A model generated the notes under the pieces. That model searched no databases and was not told the origin of the DNA. It saw only the letters and a program-made list of their open reading frames with translations. DNA of 64,000 nucleotides from contig CAXKVR010000021.1 of NCBI GenBank assembly GCA_964058845.1, positions 62,001 through 126,000 of the forward strand, in the 5' to 3' direction. Below, in pieces: positions 11,341 through 23,280 of this stretch (the first letter of the stretch is position 1; each line of letters starts with the position of its first letter). A program made the position numbers and the translations under genes. The stretch comes from Carex sylvatica. Lineage: Eukaryota > Streptophyta > Magnoliopsida > Poales > Cyperaceae.

Positions 11341-12060
11341 CACTTGGATTTGGTTTTGATTTCGATTAGGGTTGACTCAGACTTGGTTTGGGGTCTTTGA
11401 AGTTTAATTTGTCTTTGCTGGAGTTTGATGTGAATTTGATTTATGAATTTGAAGAGTTTGGATTTGATTTGTCTTTAGAACAAACTTTATTTGGGGTCTT
11501 TGGATTTTTAGTTGGTCTTCGTTTGGATTTGGCTTGATGAGTTTGTTTTGCAACTTTGAGGAATTTAATTTTGAATTTGGTTTTGGTTGTGCTTGAGTTG
11601 AGCTTAGTTTGGAATCTCTGGACTTTAACTTAGCCTTCGTTTGAAGTTGACTTGGGTTTGGTGTGAATTCTTGGAAAATTTGGGTTTGATTAGGATTGAT
11701 TTGGACTGAATTTGAATTTGGAAGTCAATTGGACTTGATTTGGGTTTTATTGGGATTTATATGGAGTTAGTTGGATTAAATTTGGGATTATTTGGACATA
11801 TTTTGGGTTTGACTTCGTTTATTGGATTTTATTTGGGCTTAATTTTGGTTTAGAATTGAATTGGGTTTATCTTGGATTTCTTTGGATTTAATTTGAATTT
11901 GAGATTGGATTGGATCTGATTTCAGGTTGTTTGGGGTTTATTAGGGCTTATTTTAGTGCTGAAATTGTTCTAAATGGGGTCTGAATTGTGTGGGGTTTTA
12001 TTTAGCTTGATTTCGAGTTAGTTAGGGGTATTCGGGATTGATTTAGACAACTTATGGTAA
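11341..12060. repeat. Degenerate TTTGG/GATTTG-rich, C-poor tract
   Basis: About 700 bases in which the plus strand is almost free of C and is made of endlessly varied words such as TTTGGATTTGATTTG, GGGTTT and GAATTTGG. There is no fixed period, so it is a cryptic simple repeat rather than a satellite. It lies just upstream of the decayed copia element and could be an untranslated part of an older element, but no LTR or PBS was found. Confidence 0.6.
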
Positions 12061-12477
12061 AAAAGGGATTGCTTATAAATTCTAGAAGTCCACAAGGGCT
12101 ATTTTACAAAGTTTGAGACTTGGGTAGTAATTTTCTGATTTCTTAAGGGGTTTTCTGCAAAAGTAGTATTTCTTCCATTCAGTATCTCTTTATTCTGGGC
12201 CTTCTTCAATGTCATTGGGCTTTGCCAATTTATTCTTCGGCTTTGGTTGCTTTTTATTTCTCTTTGGTGGGTCAGAGTGCGACGTGGTTTTGAGTCATTT
12301 GATTTTCTCTGACATGGTGGGTACCGGTTGTTAGCTTCTTAGCATTTTTACCAGCAGGTTCCATGGTTCAAAGGGTCGTTGAGATGCGTGATTGAATCTT
12401 TTAGATTGCGCCTCATCATGAGATCGGTCATATTTGGTTGTAAATTTGAAGGATGAAGACCAAATAATAAATAAAAA

Positions 12478-13847
12478 ACCAGTTGGTTCCAAATGAATGT
12501 ATAAAATCAAATATAATAGTGATGATACTATAGAAATGTATAAAATAAGACTTGTAGCTAAATGATTTATCCAAACCTATAGCATACATTATAATGAAAC
12601 TTTCGCACTGATTGTAAAAATGAATATCATAAGAATTTTATTTTCTATTGCCGTAAACAATGGTTGTGACCTCTACCAAATGAATATTAAAAATGCACTT
12701 TTTTTTTCAAGAAACACTTGAAGAAGAGGTGTCTATGACATTACTACTTGGTCATAAATTGGAAATCAATTCTAACTTAGCTTGTAGGCTTAATAAACTA
12801 ATTTATGGATTAAAGCAATCACCATGGGAATGGTATGACAAACTTAGCTCTTATTTAATTTTTTGTAATTTTAAAATTAGTAATGTTGATCATTCTTTAT
12901 TTACTAAATGTGACAGTACAATATTACTCTAATTTTAATATATGTAGATGACATCATAATTATCAGAAATAATTTCGAGCAAATTCAAAAAATTAAGAAA
13001 CAACTAAAGAAAAATTTTGACATAAAAGATTTATGATATCTGAAATATTTTTTAGAAATAGAGATAGCCACTTCGGATAAAGAACTATTTATTTCTCAAA
13101 TAAACTATACACTTCATTTGTTAAAAAAAACCCGGCCTCTATCCAAACTGACAACAAATGCAAATTAAATAGTGAAGATGATGAACCTTTAAAAAACATA
13201 AATCAATTTCAAAAACTTGTAAAAAAATTGATATATCTAACGGTTACACGTCTGGATCTTTCTTTTTTCGTCAGTCAAATTAGTAAATTCATGCACTCAC
13301 CAAGAACACCACTCTTAGAAGCAATAAAATAGAATTTTGATATTTTAAAAGTACTCTCGGCAAAGGTATTTGGATGAAAAATAATAATTCTAATGATATA
13401 TGTGGTTATTCTGATGCAGATTGGACCGGAAGCTTTGATAGAAAATCGACAACCAGTTTTGCACATTTCATAAATCTAGTCACATAGAAAAGTAAGAAAT
13501 AAAATGTTGTAGCACGATCAAGCGCCGAAGCTGAATATCATGCCATGGCATCAACCACAAGCGAATTAACTTGGATCAAACAACTCCTATTAGACATGGA
13601 ATTAAAAGTTATGCTCCAATGAAAATATATTGCGACAATAATTCGGCACAACACATAGCTTTCAATAAAGTAGATCATTGACACTTTATTAGAGAAAAGG
13701 TTCAGGCAAAATAAATTGAAACATCATACGTAAAAAGTGAAGATCAACTCGTGATATCTTTACTAAAGGCTTGGATCAGAGTCCATTTGAGAAAATTATA
13801 AGTAAGATAGGATTGCACGATATATACATTCCTACCTTGAGGGAGAG
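12478..13847 (+). pseudogene. Decayed Ty1/copia pol (RT and RNase H)
   Basis: Translation in shifting frames gives recognisable copia RT: PVGSK then a stop where W is expected, MYKIKYNSDDTIE, NGCDLYQMNIKNALF, LACRLNKLIYGLKQSP, YVDDIIIIRN, and in RNase [17 protein letters not shown] and [11 protein letters not shown], ending near the C terminus with GLDQSPFEKIISKIG. Several stops and frameshifts are present, so it is inactive. Gag, protease and integrase are missing upstream. A purine tract TTGAGGGAGAG (13838-13847) leads directly into the 3' LTR. Confidence 0.88.
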
Positions 13848-14090
13848 TGTTAAAAATAATAGCTAGTTATAATTTTTGAATTATAACGGCTAATTTAGAG
13901 AGTAGTGTATTGTAATTAATAACTTAGTAGTTAATTAGTGATTAGTGGTTAATAGTTGATGGTTGTAATTAATAGTACAACGACTAATTTTTAAATTTTT
14001 TCTATAAATAGAGATACATATAAAGCATAAAATAAGATTGCAATAATAAAATTATTTTTCTACATCTCTTATCTCTTACAAAAATTAACA
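13848..14090 (+). repeat. 3' LTR of the decayed copia element
   Basis: The 243-bp stretch begins TGTTA right after the purine tract and ends TAACA, the inverted TG...CA ends expected of a copia LTR. It contains a TATA-like CTATAAATAGAG (about 14000) and A-rich end signals. No matching 5' LTR was seen in the window, consistent with truncation of the upstream half. Confidence 0.75.
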
Positions 14091-14305
14091 TAATGACATG
14101 AAACAATGCTAGAAGAAGTCATCACAGCAAGAACAGTTCAAGCACAAAATTTGTGAAGAACAAATTAAACACATGCATACTGACAAAGGCACTGGCACGA
14201 GGCAAATTAGAGCAATTCCGGTTAGGGCTTTGCGTTGGCAAATTTGCATCAACGGGGAGTGTTAAAAATTGATCAATGTTGCCGTAATTAGCATTTAAAT
14301 GCACT

Positions 14306-14679
14306 ATCATTTTGATGCTCCAATATGCTTCACATAGACTCTATCCTTTATTTTCATTTTTAAAGTCCGAACAGTCGATCCGAACCGTTCAACATGATCT
14401 TCATAATAAAATATATCTGGAGACCAAATTTTAGATTTTTTTTAGATTTTTTACTATTTTTTAAAATAGATACAAAATTATTTTTTAAAGGAGATTCTGG
14501 ACCATCCGATAAAGTAACATTGTACCTATCTAAAAAAATAGTAAAAAAATTCAAAAAATATAAAATTTGGTCTCCAAGCATATTTTATTATGAAGATCAT
14601 GTTAAGCAGTTCGGATCGACTGTTCGGACTTTAAAAATGGAGATAAAAAACGTGGAGCATATTGGAGCACCAAAATGAT
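14306..14679. mobile_element. Foldback MITE (family with TCGATC-GAACCGTTCA core)
   Basis: The left arm (ATCATTTTGATGCTCCAATA) returns inverted at the right end (…TTGGAGCACCAAAATGAT). Almost the whole 374-bp element is an imperfect palindrome, with the arms meeting near 14500. The subterminal part holds GTCGATCCGAACCGTTCAAC, CTGGAGACCAAATTTTA and a TTTTTTACTATTTTTTA stretch, shared with the elements at 18860-21110 and 47865-49539. ORFs in both strands here are by-products of the palindrome. No clear target duplication was found. Confidence 0.75.
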
Positions 14680-14783
14680 GTTACATATATATAGTGGAGG
14701 TAGTGATGGTCTAAAATTAGAATTTGTCTTAGGTATAATAATTATATAAGCAAGCGATGTATTAAATACAAAAGATAAAGTTT

Positions 14784-15191
14784 ATGTTTTTAATCAGTTC
14801 AGAGAATCAAATATTTTCTTTGAATGGAACAGAGTTGTACGAGTTTTCGTTAAGTCTTTTTTTGGTCGAAAGAAGAAAAACAAAATTGGTAAAGTTTTGC
14901 TGCGCATATAGAAAATTTTCCAGCATGTATAAAAGTTTTGCTGCGCATATAGAAAGTTTTCCTCACCTTCAACTGAATCCTAATGAAACACCCAATTTGA
15001 CTACAGTTATTGCTGCTCAAAATGCGTGCAGTCAGCTAGGCACAATTGCTGATGAAACTGTCATTCACAATTTCAGGGTTTGTACAAAGAAAGGAGCTGT
15101 GCTTTACATTAATGCTGTTAATTTCATAATTTTATTGCAGATAATACCTAAATTATTCTTCTCCTTACTATTTGTATTTTTGTTACTTTAA
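14784..15191 (+). other. Uncertain ORF with a PPR-like stretch
   Basis: A 135-codon open frame. Its centre reads LNPNETPNLTTVIAAQNACS followed by QLGTIADETVIHNF, which resembles the pentatricopeptide repeat pattern PNE.T..SV..ACSQLG....G..IH. The part before it contains an internal direct duplication (GTTTTGCTGCGCATATAGAAA at about 14894 and 14935) and the C terminus is a hydrophobic AT-rich read-through. It may be a fragment of a PPR gene; a full gene is not supported. Confidence 0.25.
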
Positions 15192-15363
15192 AATTCCTTA
15201 AAAAAAAATTTAATCAGTACGTATATTAATTATATGTCGAACAAGCTTTCAAGTAATTGGGTTTCTTGCCTTATGATTGTTACAGTAGTTTGCACTCTTT
15301 AGTTTTTTACAACTTGTTACAAAGAGAGATACAATATTCTCATTGATGGTTTATTTTATATTA

Positions 15364-16082
15364 GGGAAAATTGGTTATTTGTCACTCCAAAATTTTAAAA
15401 TTTGAAAAATATCACCCTAAAATTAGAAATCATTCTAATGACACTCTAAACTTAGTTAATTTTTAATTTTTTCACAAATAATAATTAATGACTAAAATAT
15501 CTTCCCATCTCATCAGAAGCTAATGTTAATTATTTCTCAGCCCAGTCAGCTGTGAAGCCATTTCATGCGTTGAGAACTTGAGATGTGCAGCGGTTGCAGC
15601 TGCTTCTCATTTTGGATGATTTTTTTCATCAATAATTAATCTAGTTAAAATAAATACACGTTAAAATGCTAAATAAAATAACGAAAAGTACCAATAAACA
15701 CTCCTTTTTGAATTTTGATGATTATCAAAATTGTTGAATTAAAATACTCTAAAAATAGATGTACCTAGAATTACTATCGATACTTCATGACTTTGATGAG
15801 AAAAAAGTGTTATATAAATATATAATCATCAGCTCTTTGATTTTATATTCTCATTAATGTTTTTTTTAACTAGTCTGCCGACCGTCTTATCCTCTTATTT
15901 CACCTTTAATTTGGGACTACAGTTTTGTGATGGGAGGGTATTTTAGTCATTAATTATTATTTGTGACAAAATTAAAAATTAACTAAGTTTAGAGTGACAT
16001 TAGAAATTTAGAATGTTTTCTGATTTCGGGATGATATTTTTTAAATTTTAAGATTTTAGAGTGGCAAATAACCAATTTTCCC
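15364..16082. mobile_element. Mutator-like (MULE) non-autonomous element
   Basis: Long terminal inverted repeats (about 145 bp each) begin GGGAAAATTGGTTATTTG at 15364 and end as the complement at 16082. The element is flanked by a perfect 9-bp target duplication TTTATATTA (15355-15363 and 16083-16091), the hallmark of Mutator transposition. The GGGAAAATTG terminus is common in plant MULEs. The 430-bp interior has no transposase or recognisable captured gene. Confidence 0.93.
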
Positions 16083-16475
16083 TTTATATTAACATAACAT
16101 AACATTAGAGCCCTTTGATGATTGATTGAGATGAATTCTTAATTTCTTGCACAGATGAAATTAAGCTTTTCCCAAAATTGTGAACCTAATAGCTATGGAA
16201 GTAACAGACTTACTTATTTGGAGAATTAAGCTTTGTTTTGCATGTCCCTTGGGCTGGGTAAAGATCAAATATGCTTCCAAATGCTTTAGATATTTGAAAT
16301 CTTTTAGCTATAAAAATGCGAGTCCAATATTGCTACCGAAATTATGTTTGATATTTGGTTTTTCTGCAATTATTCTTAGAACCAAAAATATTATATATAT
16401 ACAAAAAAAATTACAAAAGAAATGGGGTCAATTGACCGCCATACACATTCAATGTAAATCGATCTGCCTCTGGTT

Positions 16476-17004
16476 GGCATATACAGGTCATGTCAGGTTT
16501 GGTAGCAGATTTAATTATTTACTTGTTTAGGGTGGTTAATTTAAGGTGAAATTTAATTCTTTGAACTAGTGAATCTCTATATATTTCAGGTCAATTTTAA
16601 CAACTACTTAAGGCATAGATTTAGAACTCTAACCTCAGATATGCTGGCATGTACAGGTCATGTCAGATTTGGTAACAAATTTAATTAGTTTCTTGTTTAG
16701 GGTGGTTAATTTAAGGTGAAATTTAAATCTTGAACTAGTGAATCTCTATATACTTCAGGTCAAATTTTACAAACACTCTACACATAGATCTAGAACTCTA
16801 TAGGTTGTTAACCTCAGATATGTTGACATGTACAGGTCATGTTAGGTTTGGTAGCAGATTTAATTTTTTTCTGGTTAAGGGTTGTTAATTTAAGGTGAAA
16901 TTTAACTCTTTCAACCAGTGAATCTCTATATATGTCAGGTCAACTCTAACAACCATTCTAAGGCATAGATCTAAAAAGTCTACATGTTGTTAACCTCAGA
17001 TATG
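16476..17004. repeat. Three-copy tandem repeat (unit about 175 bp)
   Basis: Three diverged copies in the same direction, starting near 16476, 16642 and 16823. Each runs: TACAGGTCATGT, GGTTTGGTAGCAGATTTAAT, AGGGTGGTTAATTTAAGGTG, CAGTGAATCTCTATATA, TCAGGTCAA, AAGGCATAGAT, AACCTCAGATATG. Copy 2 differs by small indels. No coding frame continues through the copies. Confidence 0.85.
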
Positions 17005-17534
17005 AACAAAAAGTATTGAAAAAAAAAAAAAAGACAAAGCAACAAACTGGAATAGGTGAATTAGTAGATCTAACAGCGGGGGGTAAAAAATATTCTGGGT
17101 CAAAACAGTTAGTGAAAAGAGGAGGGAGGGAAAGAATGGTAAATGTGGGTCCCACTGGGATATTTAATTTGTTAAAAAAAAAAATAGGGGTATTTTGTTT
17201 GATATTTTCACTCATCGCCTTTGAGATAAAATATTACAAAACATATATAGTTCATATCATACTTTTCAAAAAGATTGCTTCTATGGATATTTACTTTTGT
17301 TCATGATTGCTCTCTTTTCAGCTCATGTTAAAAAATTATCTTCATGAGAAAAAAAAATAATGACCTCCTAATGCTTATTTCAAATAGAAAACAAGTCTAT
17401 TTAATCGGTTTTTATACCCAATTCGTATTTTTCTTTTTATAATGCAGCCAAACCTAAAATCTCCTTTAGTCAACCAGGCAAATGGACCATATCTCAATTG
17501 AGCGAAAAATTTTCAATTTTCCCTTTCAAACTTA
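17005..17534. other. Intergenic sequence, nothing recognised
   Basis: A-runs at 17018-17031 and 17174-17184, a purine-rich patch (about 17118-17150) and AT-rich filler up to the CACTA element. Two short overlapping opposite-strand frames here look like chance ORFs. Confidence 0.4.
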
Positions 17535-18255
17535 CACTAGTACAGAATAACAAATTAACCACAGTCAAAAATTAAAATTACTCACGGATTCTCTACAGTG
17601 AGTAATGTAGGCTTTTGTAAAAGTGAAGTTTTATAACCACGGTTGCCGAACCGTGACAAGATCAGCGCTCCAATCTGATTACCCACGGATTAGCATTTCA
17701 TTTCACCTTTTTAACCACACCCATTATCCACGATTAACTCATTTCACCTTTTAGCCACACCCTTTCTCCAACCTGATTAGCGTTTCATTTCACCCTCCAA
17801 ACTCTCATTAATATCACTCTTTCACCCACCGTAAGACAGTAATTTTAATTTTTCCATTTCAGTATATTTATAATTGTGTTTTTAATTGATTAACAATATC
17901 AATATTTATAGCCATTTCAAATACCAAAAATCTCACAATTTTCAATTCTCACTACAACACATATATACTCAAATCACTACATTAATTTGAACAAAATATC
18001 ACAACATAAATAGACTATTTAGAGTTAGACAATTTCCAGTACAACACATCATATTTGCACTTCCATAAACATTGTCCTAAATATAACCCACATACGCATT
18101 CAAAAGTAGACGGTAAGAATTACAAAGTATTTAGAACTAGAACTAGAATAAAGTATTTAGAACATATCACTTTAAGTGCTCATCCATGAACACTCTAGCT
18201 CACATACACCTGATTTCATGGAACTTATCCATCGGGAGACACTAGTGGAAAAACA

Positions 18256-18679
18256 GGAATCAGGATCGGCCTATCAGGATCGGTTATATTAAACAACCGA
18301 TACTAATATCTATCTGGATCGGTTCTTTGAACAAAACCGATCCTAATAGTATATCAGGATCGGTTTTTATAAACAACCGATCCTGATAGTTGAAGTATCA
18401 GGATCGGTTTTTATAAACAACTGATCCTGATACTATCTGGATCGGTTTTTATAAACAACCGATCCTGATAGTTCACTATCAGGATCAGTTGTTTATAAAA
18501 ACCGATCTAGATACTATCTGGATCGGTTTTCTATTATGGAACCGATTCAGATAGTTTTTTTTTCCCCTTCAGAACCAACTTTAAAAAAAAAAAAAAAAAA
18601 AAAAAATTATCTGGATCGGTTGTATCATAAAGAAACGATCCAGATACTTTTTTTTTTTTTTTTTTTTTTTCAGAACCAA

Positions 18680-18714
<35 letters not shown>

Positions 18715-18860
18715 TCTGGATCGGTTGTATCATAAAGAACCGATCCAGATACTTTTTTTTTTTTTTTTTTTTTCAGAACCAACTTTAAAAAAAAAAAAAA
18801 AAAAAAAAAAAGTATCTGGATCGGTTCTTTATGATACAACCGATCCAGATAGTTTTTTTA
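18256..18860. repeat. Left subterminal palindrome array of the inner CACTA element
   Basis: First a close-packed series of ATCAGGATCGGTT / AACCGATCCTGAT units (18260-18540), then larger units in which the GATCGGTT palindrome is separated by T-run, CAGAACCAACTTTAAA, A-run. Units alternate in orientation and can each form a hairpin. Subterminal repeats in CACTA elements bind the transposase in known members; here that role is inferred. Confidence 0.88.
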
Positions 18861-18861
18861 T

Positions 18862-19663
18862 ATAAGCATATCCCCACATATGCTTATAACTCATTTTTGT
18901 GCTTCCAATGTCCAAATGGTCGATCTGAACCGTTCATCTTGTTCTCCATATTAATATGTGCTTGGAGACTAAATTTTATATTTTTCTGAATTTTTTTACT
19001 ATTTATTAAGCCATTTTGAAAATCGCTGATCCAACGGTGGCTGCACAAAACAGTAAAATCAGCAGCCACCGTTGGATTAATAATTTTCAAAGTGGCTTAA
19101 TAAATAGTAAAAAAATTCAGAAAAATGTAAAATTTAGTTTCTAAGCACATATTAATATGGAGAACAAGATGAACGGTTCAGATCGACCATTTGGACATTG
19201 GAAGCACAAAAATGAGTTATAAGCATATGTGGGGATATGCTTATATAAGCATAGGAGGTTGGCTACTATGCTTATATAAGCATATCCCCACATATGCTTA
19301 TAACTCATTTTTGTGTTTTCAATGTCCAAATGGTCGATCGGAACCGTTCATCTTGTTCTCCATATTAATATGTTCTTGGAGACTAAATTTTACATTTTTC
19401 TGAATTTTTTTACTATTTATTAAGCTAATTTGAAAATCGTTGATCCAACGGTGGCTTAACAAAACAGTAAAATCAGAAGCCACCGTTGGATCAGAGATTT
19501 TCAAATTAGCTTAATAAATAGTAAAAAAATTCAGAAAAATATAAAATTTAGTCTCCAAGCACATATTAATATGGAGAACAAGATGAACGGTTCAGATCGA
19601 CCATTTGGACATTGGAAGCACAAAAATGAGTTATAAGCATATGTGGGGAACTGGGGATATGCT
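18862..19663. repeat. Foldback block, copy 1 (two MITE-like palindromes)
   Basis: Contains two palindromes in tandem (about 18865-19250 and 19268-19660), each with arms holding TCCAAATGGTCGATC, GAACCGTTCATCTTG, TGGAGACTAAATTTTA and TTTTTTTACTATTTATTA. They meet at an inner CAACGGTGGCT hairpin. A link AGGTTGGCTACTATGCTTAT separates them. The block is almost identical to 20271-21110 at an offset of 1409 bp. Same core as the MITE at 14306. Confidence 0.85.
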
Positions 19664-19671
19664 TATATAAA

Positions 19672-19746
19672 AAAACTATCTGGATCGGTTGTATCATAAA
19701 GAACCGATCCAGATACTTTTTTTTTTTTTTTTTTTGTCAGAACCAA

Positions 19747-19782
<36 letters not shown>

Positions 19783-19923
19783 TCTGGATCGGTTCTTTAT
19801 GATACAACCGATCCAGATATATTTTTTTTTTTTTTTTTTTTTTTCAGAACCAACTTTTAAAAAAAAAATATATATATATATATATATATCTGGATCGGTT
19901 GTATCATAAAGAACTGATCCAGA

Positions 19924-19968
<45 letters not shown>

Positions 19969-20156
19969 TTGGTTCTGAAAAAAAAAAAAAAAAAAAAAGT
20001 ATCTGGATCGGTTGTATCATAAAGAACCGATCCAGATACTTTTTTTTTTTTTTTTTTTTTTTTTTAAAGTTGGTTCTGAAAAAAAAAAAAAAAAAAAAGT
20101 ATCTGGATCGGTTGTATCATAAAGAACCGATCCAGATACTTTTTTTTTTTTTTTTT

Positions 20157-20188
<32 letters not shown>

Positions 20189-20262
20189 AAAGTTGGTTCT
20201 GAAAAAAAAAAAAAAAAAAAGTATCTGGATCGGTTCTTTATGATACAACCGATCCAGATAGT
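19672..20262. repeat. Middle palindrome array of the inner CACTA element
   Basis: About five further TATCTGGATCGGTT...AACCGATCCAGATA hairpin units with spacer CAGAACCAACTTTAAA or its complement and long T/A runs, plus a TA microsatellite at 19868-19890. It separates the two foldback blocks. Spacer orientation flips between units, which indicates growth by inverted as well as direct duplication. Confidence 0.85.
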
Positions 20263-20270
20263 TTTTTTAT

Positions 20271-21110
20271 ATAAGCATATCCCCACATATGCTTATAACT
20301 CATTTTTGTGCTTCCAATATCCAAATGGTCGATCTGAACCGTTCATCTTGTTCTCCATATTAATATGTGCTTGGAGACTAAATTTTATATTTTTCTGAAT
20401 TTTTTTACTATTTATTAAGCCATTTTGAAAATCGCTGATCCAACGGTGGCTGCACAAAACAGTAAAATCAGCAGCCACCGTTGGATTAATAATTTTCAAA
20501 GTGGCTTAATAAATAGTAAAAAAATTCAGAAAAATGTAAAATTTAGTTTCTAAGCACATATTAATATGGAGAACAAGATGAACGGTTCAGATCGACCATT
20601 TGGACATTGGAAGCACAAAAATGAGTTATAAGCATATGTGGGGATATGCTTATATAAGCATAGGAGGTTGGCTACTATGCTTATATAAGCATATCCCCAC
20701 ATATGCTTATAACTCATTTTTGTGTTTTCAATGTCCAAATGGTCGATCGGAACCGTTCATCTTGTTCTCCATATTAATATGTTCTTGGAGACTAAATTTT
20801 ACATTTTTCTGAATTTTTTTACTATTTATTAAGCTAATTTGAAAATCGTTGATCCAACGGTGGCTTAACAAAACAGTAAAATCAGAAGCCACCGTTGGAT
20901 CAGAGATTTTCAAATTAGCTTAATAAATAGTAAAAAAATTCAGAAAAATATAAAATTTAGTCTCCAAGCACATATTAATATGGAGAACAAGATGAACGGT
21001 TCCGATCGACCATTTGGACATTGGAAGCACAAAAATGAGTTATAAGCATATGTGGGGATATGCTTATATAAGCATAGTAGCCAACCTCTAAGCATAGTAG
21101 CCAACCTCAT
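20271..21110. repeat. Foldback block, copy 2
   Basis: Near-identical to 18862-19663 (single-base changes such as AATGTCC versus AATATCC). This copy keeps the right terminus, ending GCATAGTAGCCAACCTC with a short tandem duplication at 21072-21108. The MITE ends are therefore AGGTTGGCTACTATGC and its complement. Very low divergence implies a recent segmental duplication of about 1.4 kb inside the CACTA element. Confidence 0.85.
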
Positions 21111-21580
21111 AAATATGTATAAGTTATCAGATATTTAGAATGTTATTTTTTAAAATAATTGTATAAATAATTTACAAATAACTTATATAATTTATAAATA
21201 ATTTATATGTTATGATATTATATGAATAAGTTATCATATTTTGATATATAAATTATTTTTTAAATATTTTTTTGTAAAATAAGTTATCATATTTTGATAT
21301 ATAAATTACTTTTTAAAACTTATTTCATTTTTATTTTTAGTGGTTTGAAAATATCAAAACTAAATAAATTTCATTCTTCTTGAAATCTTATTTGATGTAA
21401 CAAATATTTGTAACTTACATTTAACTAATTTATGAAGAAAAACATTTTTTTAGAAATAATTTTTAGGGAGCAATGTTGTTTAACATTTCTCATTATAATA
21501 ATTTATTTATAAAAAAATTTCTGGAATTTTTAAGAAGTAATTTATTTATGCAAAATATAACACACACAAATATAAACACT
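21111..21580. other. AT-rich filler inside the inner CACTA element
   Basis: Extremely AT-rich sequence with a short repeated phrase AAGTTATCATATTTTGATATATAAATTA (two copies, near 21230 and 21280). No gene or structured repeat otherwise. Confidence 0.5.
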
Positions 21581-21585
21581 ATCAG

Positions 21586-21792
21586 GATCTGTTCCTACCT
21601 CCAGAACCGATCCAGATACTCTGAAAAAAAAAAAAAAACGTATCTGGATCGGTTATTTATGATACAACCGATCCAGATAGTTTTTTTTTTTTTTGTTTTT
21701 TTGTTTTTTTGTTTTTTTGTTTTTTTTAAAGTTGGTTCTGAAAAAAAAAAAAAGTATCTGGATCGGTTCTTTATGATACAACCGATCCAGAT

Positions 21793-21827
<35 letters not shown>

Positions 21828-21936
21828 TTGGTTCTGAAGGGAAAAAAAAAAACTATCTGGATCGGTTTTTTATAAACAACCGATCCTGATAGTTGAACTA
21901 TCAGGATCGGTTGTTCTAAACAACCGATCCTGATAA
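21586..21936. repeat. Third palindrome array of the inner CACTA element
   Basis: Units of ATCTGGATCGGTT/AACCGATCCAGAT with AAAGTTGGTTCTGA spacers and T-runs interrupted by G, closing with ATCAGGATCGGTT pairs just before the CT-rich leader. Same unit type as the terminal arrays. Confidence 0.85.
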
Positions 21937-21942
21937 CTCACT

Positions 21943-22310
21943 AGGGTTCTTATTTTCATTCCGCGCCTCTCATTTTCAACTTAGCGAAAATCAAACCTGC
22001 CTCTCAACTCCTCCGTCTCTTTCTCTGTCTCATTCTCTCCCTTTTCTAGGGTTCTTATTTTCATTTTGCATCTCTCATTTTCAACTTTGCAAAAATCAAA
22101 CCCACCTCTTAACTCGTTCGTCTCTCTCTCTCTGTCTCCGGCGTCTCTCAACTTAGCAATCTTTGTCTCTCTCTGTCTCGATCAACTAAAAAAAAGGCGA
22201 AGAAGACGAAAACTGATAAGGATGTGCCATCCATCTCTTCCAAGTTCATGGAATGAGATGAAGGATGATGTCCCAGTAGCTTATGCCCTTAAATTATACT
22301 TAAGGTACAT
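21943..22310 (+). promoter_or_regulatory. CT-rich leader-like segment in the inner CACTA element
   Basis: Two direct copies (from 21943 and 22048, offset 105) start AGGGTTCTTATTTTCATT and run into CTCTCTCTGTCTC stretches typical of plant 5' untranslated leaders. A short exon-like piece follows, ending CTTAAG before a possible donor GTACAT (about 22303). No known protein was recognised in its frames. It is probably the remnant 5' end of the element's own or a captured gene. Confidence 0.4.
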
Positions 22311-22824
22311 ACTATTTATTTTCTCAAATCTCTTATGCACATTTGAGCATATTTTGTATTTTTAATTTACACTAAATTGCAGTATTAAAGTTTATGGTTT
22401 CAATTTTTTTTTTTTTTTTTCATTTGAGCAAGGTCTTTTGAGATTATTCAATCGGCGGTGAAGAGGTACACTTTGAGGTATGCTAGCTAGGTTTTTCTTG
22501 TCTTTCAATTTAAATAATACATGCATCGAAGATGCACAAGCAAGCGATTAATGATATAAATATTTGTTCAGATTTTGAAGCTTGCACTGGAGGAGACGAT
22601 AAAAGAGGGAGTGTCATACATGTGGCTAAATTTTATTTTGCTATTGCACCAAGTTTCTTCAATTATTGTACTTTTTTTTGTGTTTCATGAATTTTATTTT
22701 GTGTTCTTAATTGATTTTGAGCTCCAATAAATCAATGGTAAATAAAAAAAAAAAATTATGTTGGTCAGCAAATATATATGGAAGCTGGCCAAATAAAAAA
22801 AATATTTTTTTTAGATCCAATATA

Positions 22825-22887
22825 ACATCAGGATCGGTTGTTTTGAAACAACCGATCCAGATAGTTTTTTTCTCCCTTCAGAACCAA

Positions 22888-22925
<38 letters not shown>

Positions 22926-22962
22926 ATCTGGATCGGTTATTTATGATACAACCGATCCAGAT

Positions 22963-23001
<39 letters not shown>

Positions 23002-23280
23002 TTGGTTCTGAAGGGAAAAAAAAAAAAAAACTATCTGGATCGGTTTCATAATAGGAAACCGATCCAGATAGTCAGTTATCTGGATCGGTTCTATAATAGT
23101 GAACCGATCCAGATAACTAACTATCTGGATCGGTTCCATTGAAGGAACCGATCCAGATAGGTGATTATCTGGATCGGTTAAATAACCGATCCAGATTATT
23201 GTAGTATCTGTATCGCCTTCATCAGGATCGGGTGTATTCCGATACTAATATGCGTTTATAACCGATCCTGATTCGTTATT
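22825..23280. repeat. Right subterminal palindrome array of the inner CACTA element
   Basis: Mirrors the left end: hairpin units with A/T runs first, then close-packed units (23026-23190) of ATCTGGATCGGTT, a short loop, AACCGATCCAGAT, and finally diverged units up to the TIR. Loop sequences differ from unit to unit (for example TCATAATAGGA, CTATAATAGTG, CCATTGAAGG) while stems are conserved. Confidence 0.88.

Noticed and set aside
18534..20243. ORFs on both strands encoding poly-F/poly-K proteins
   Set aside because: They are translations of T-runs and A-runs within palindromic CACTA repeats, with no protein-like composition.
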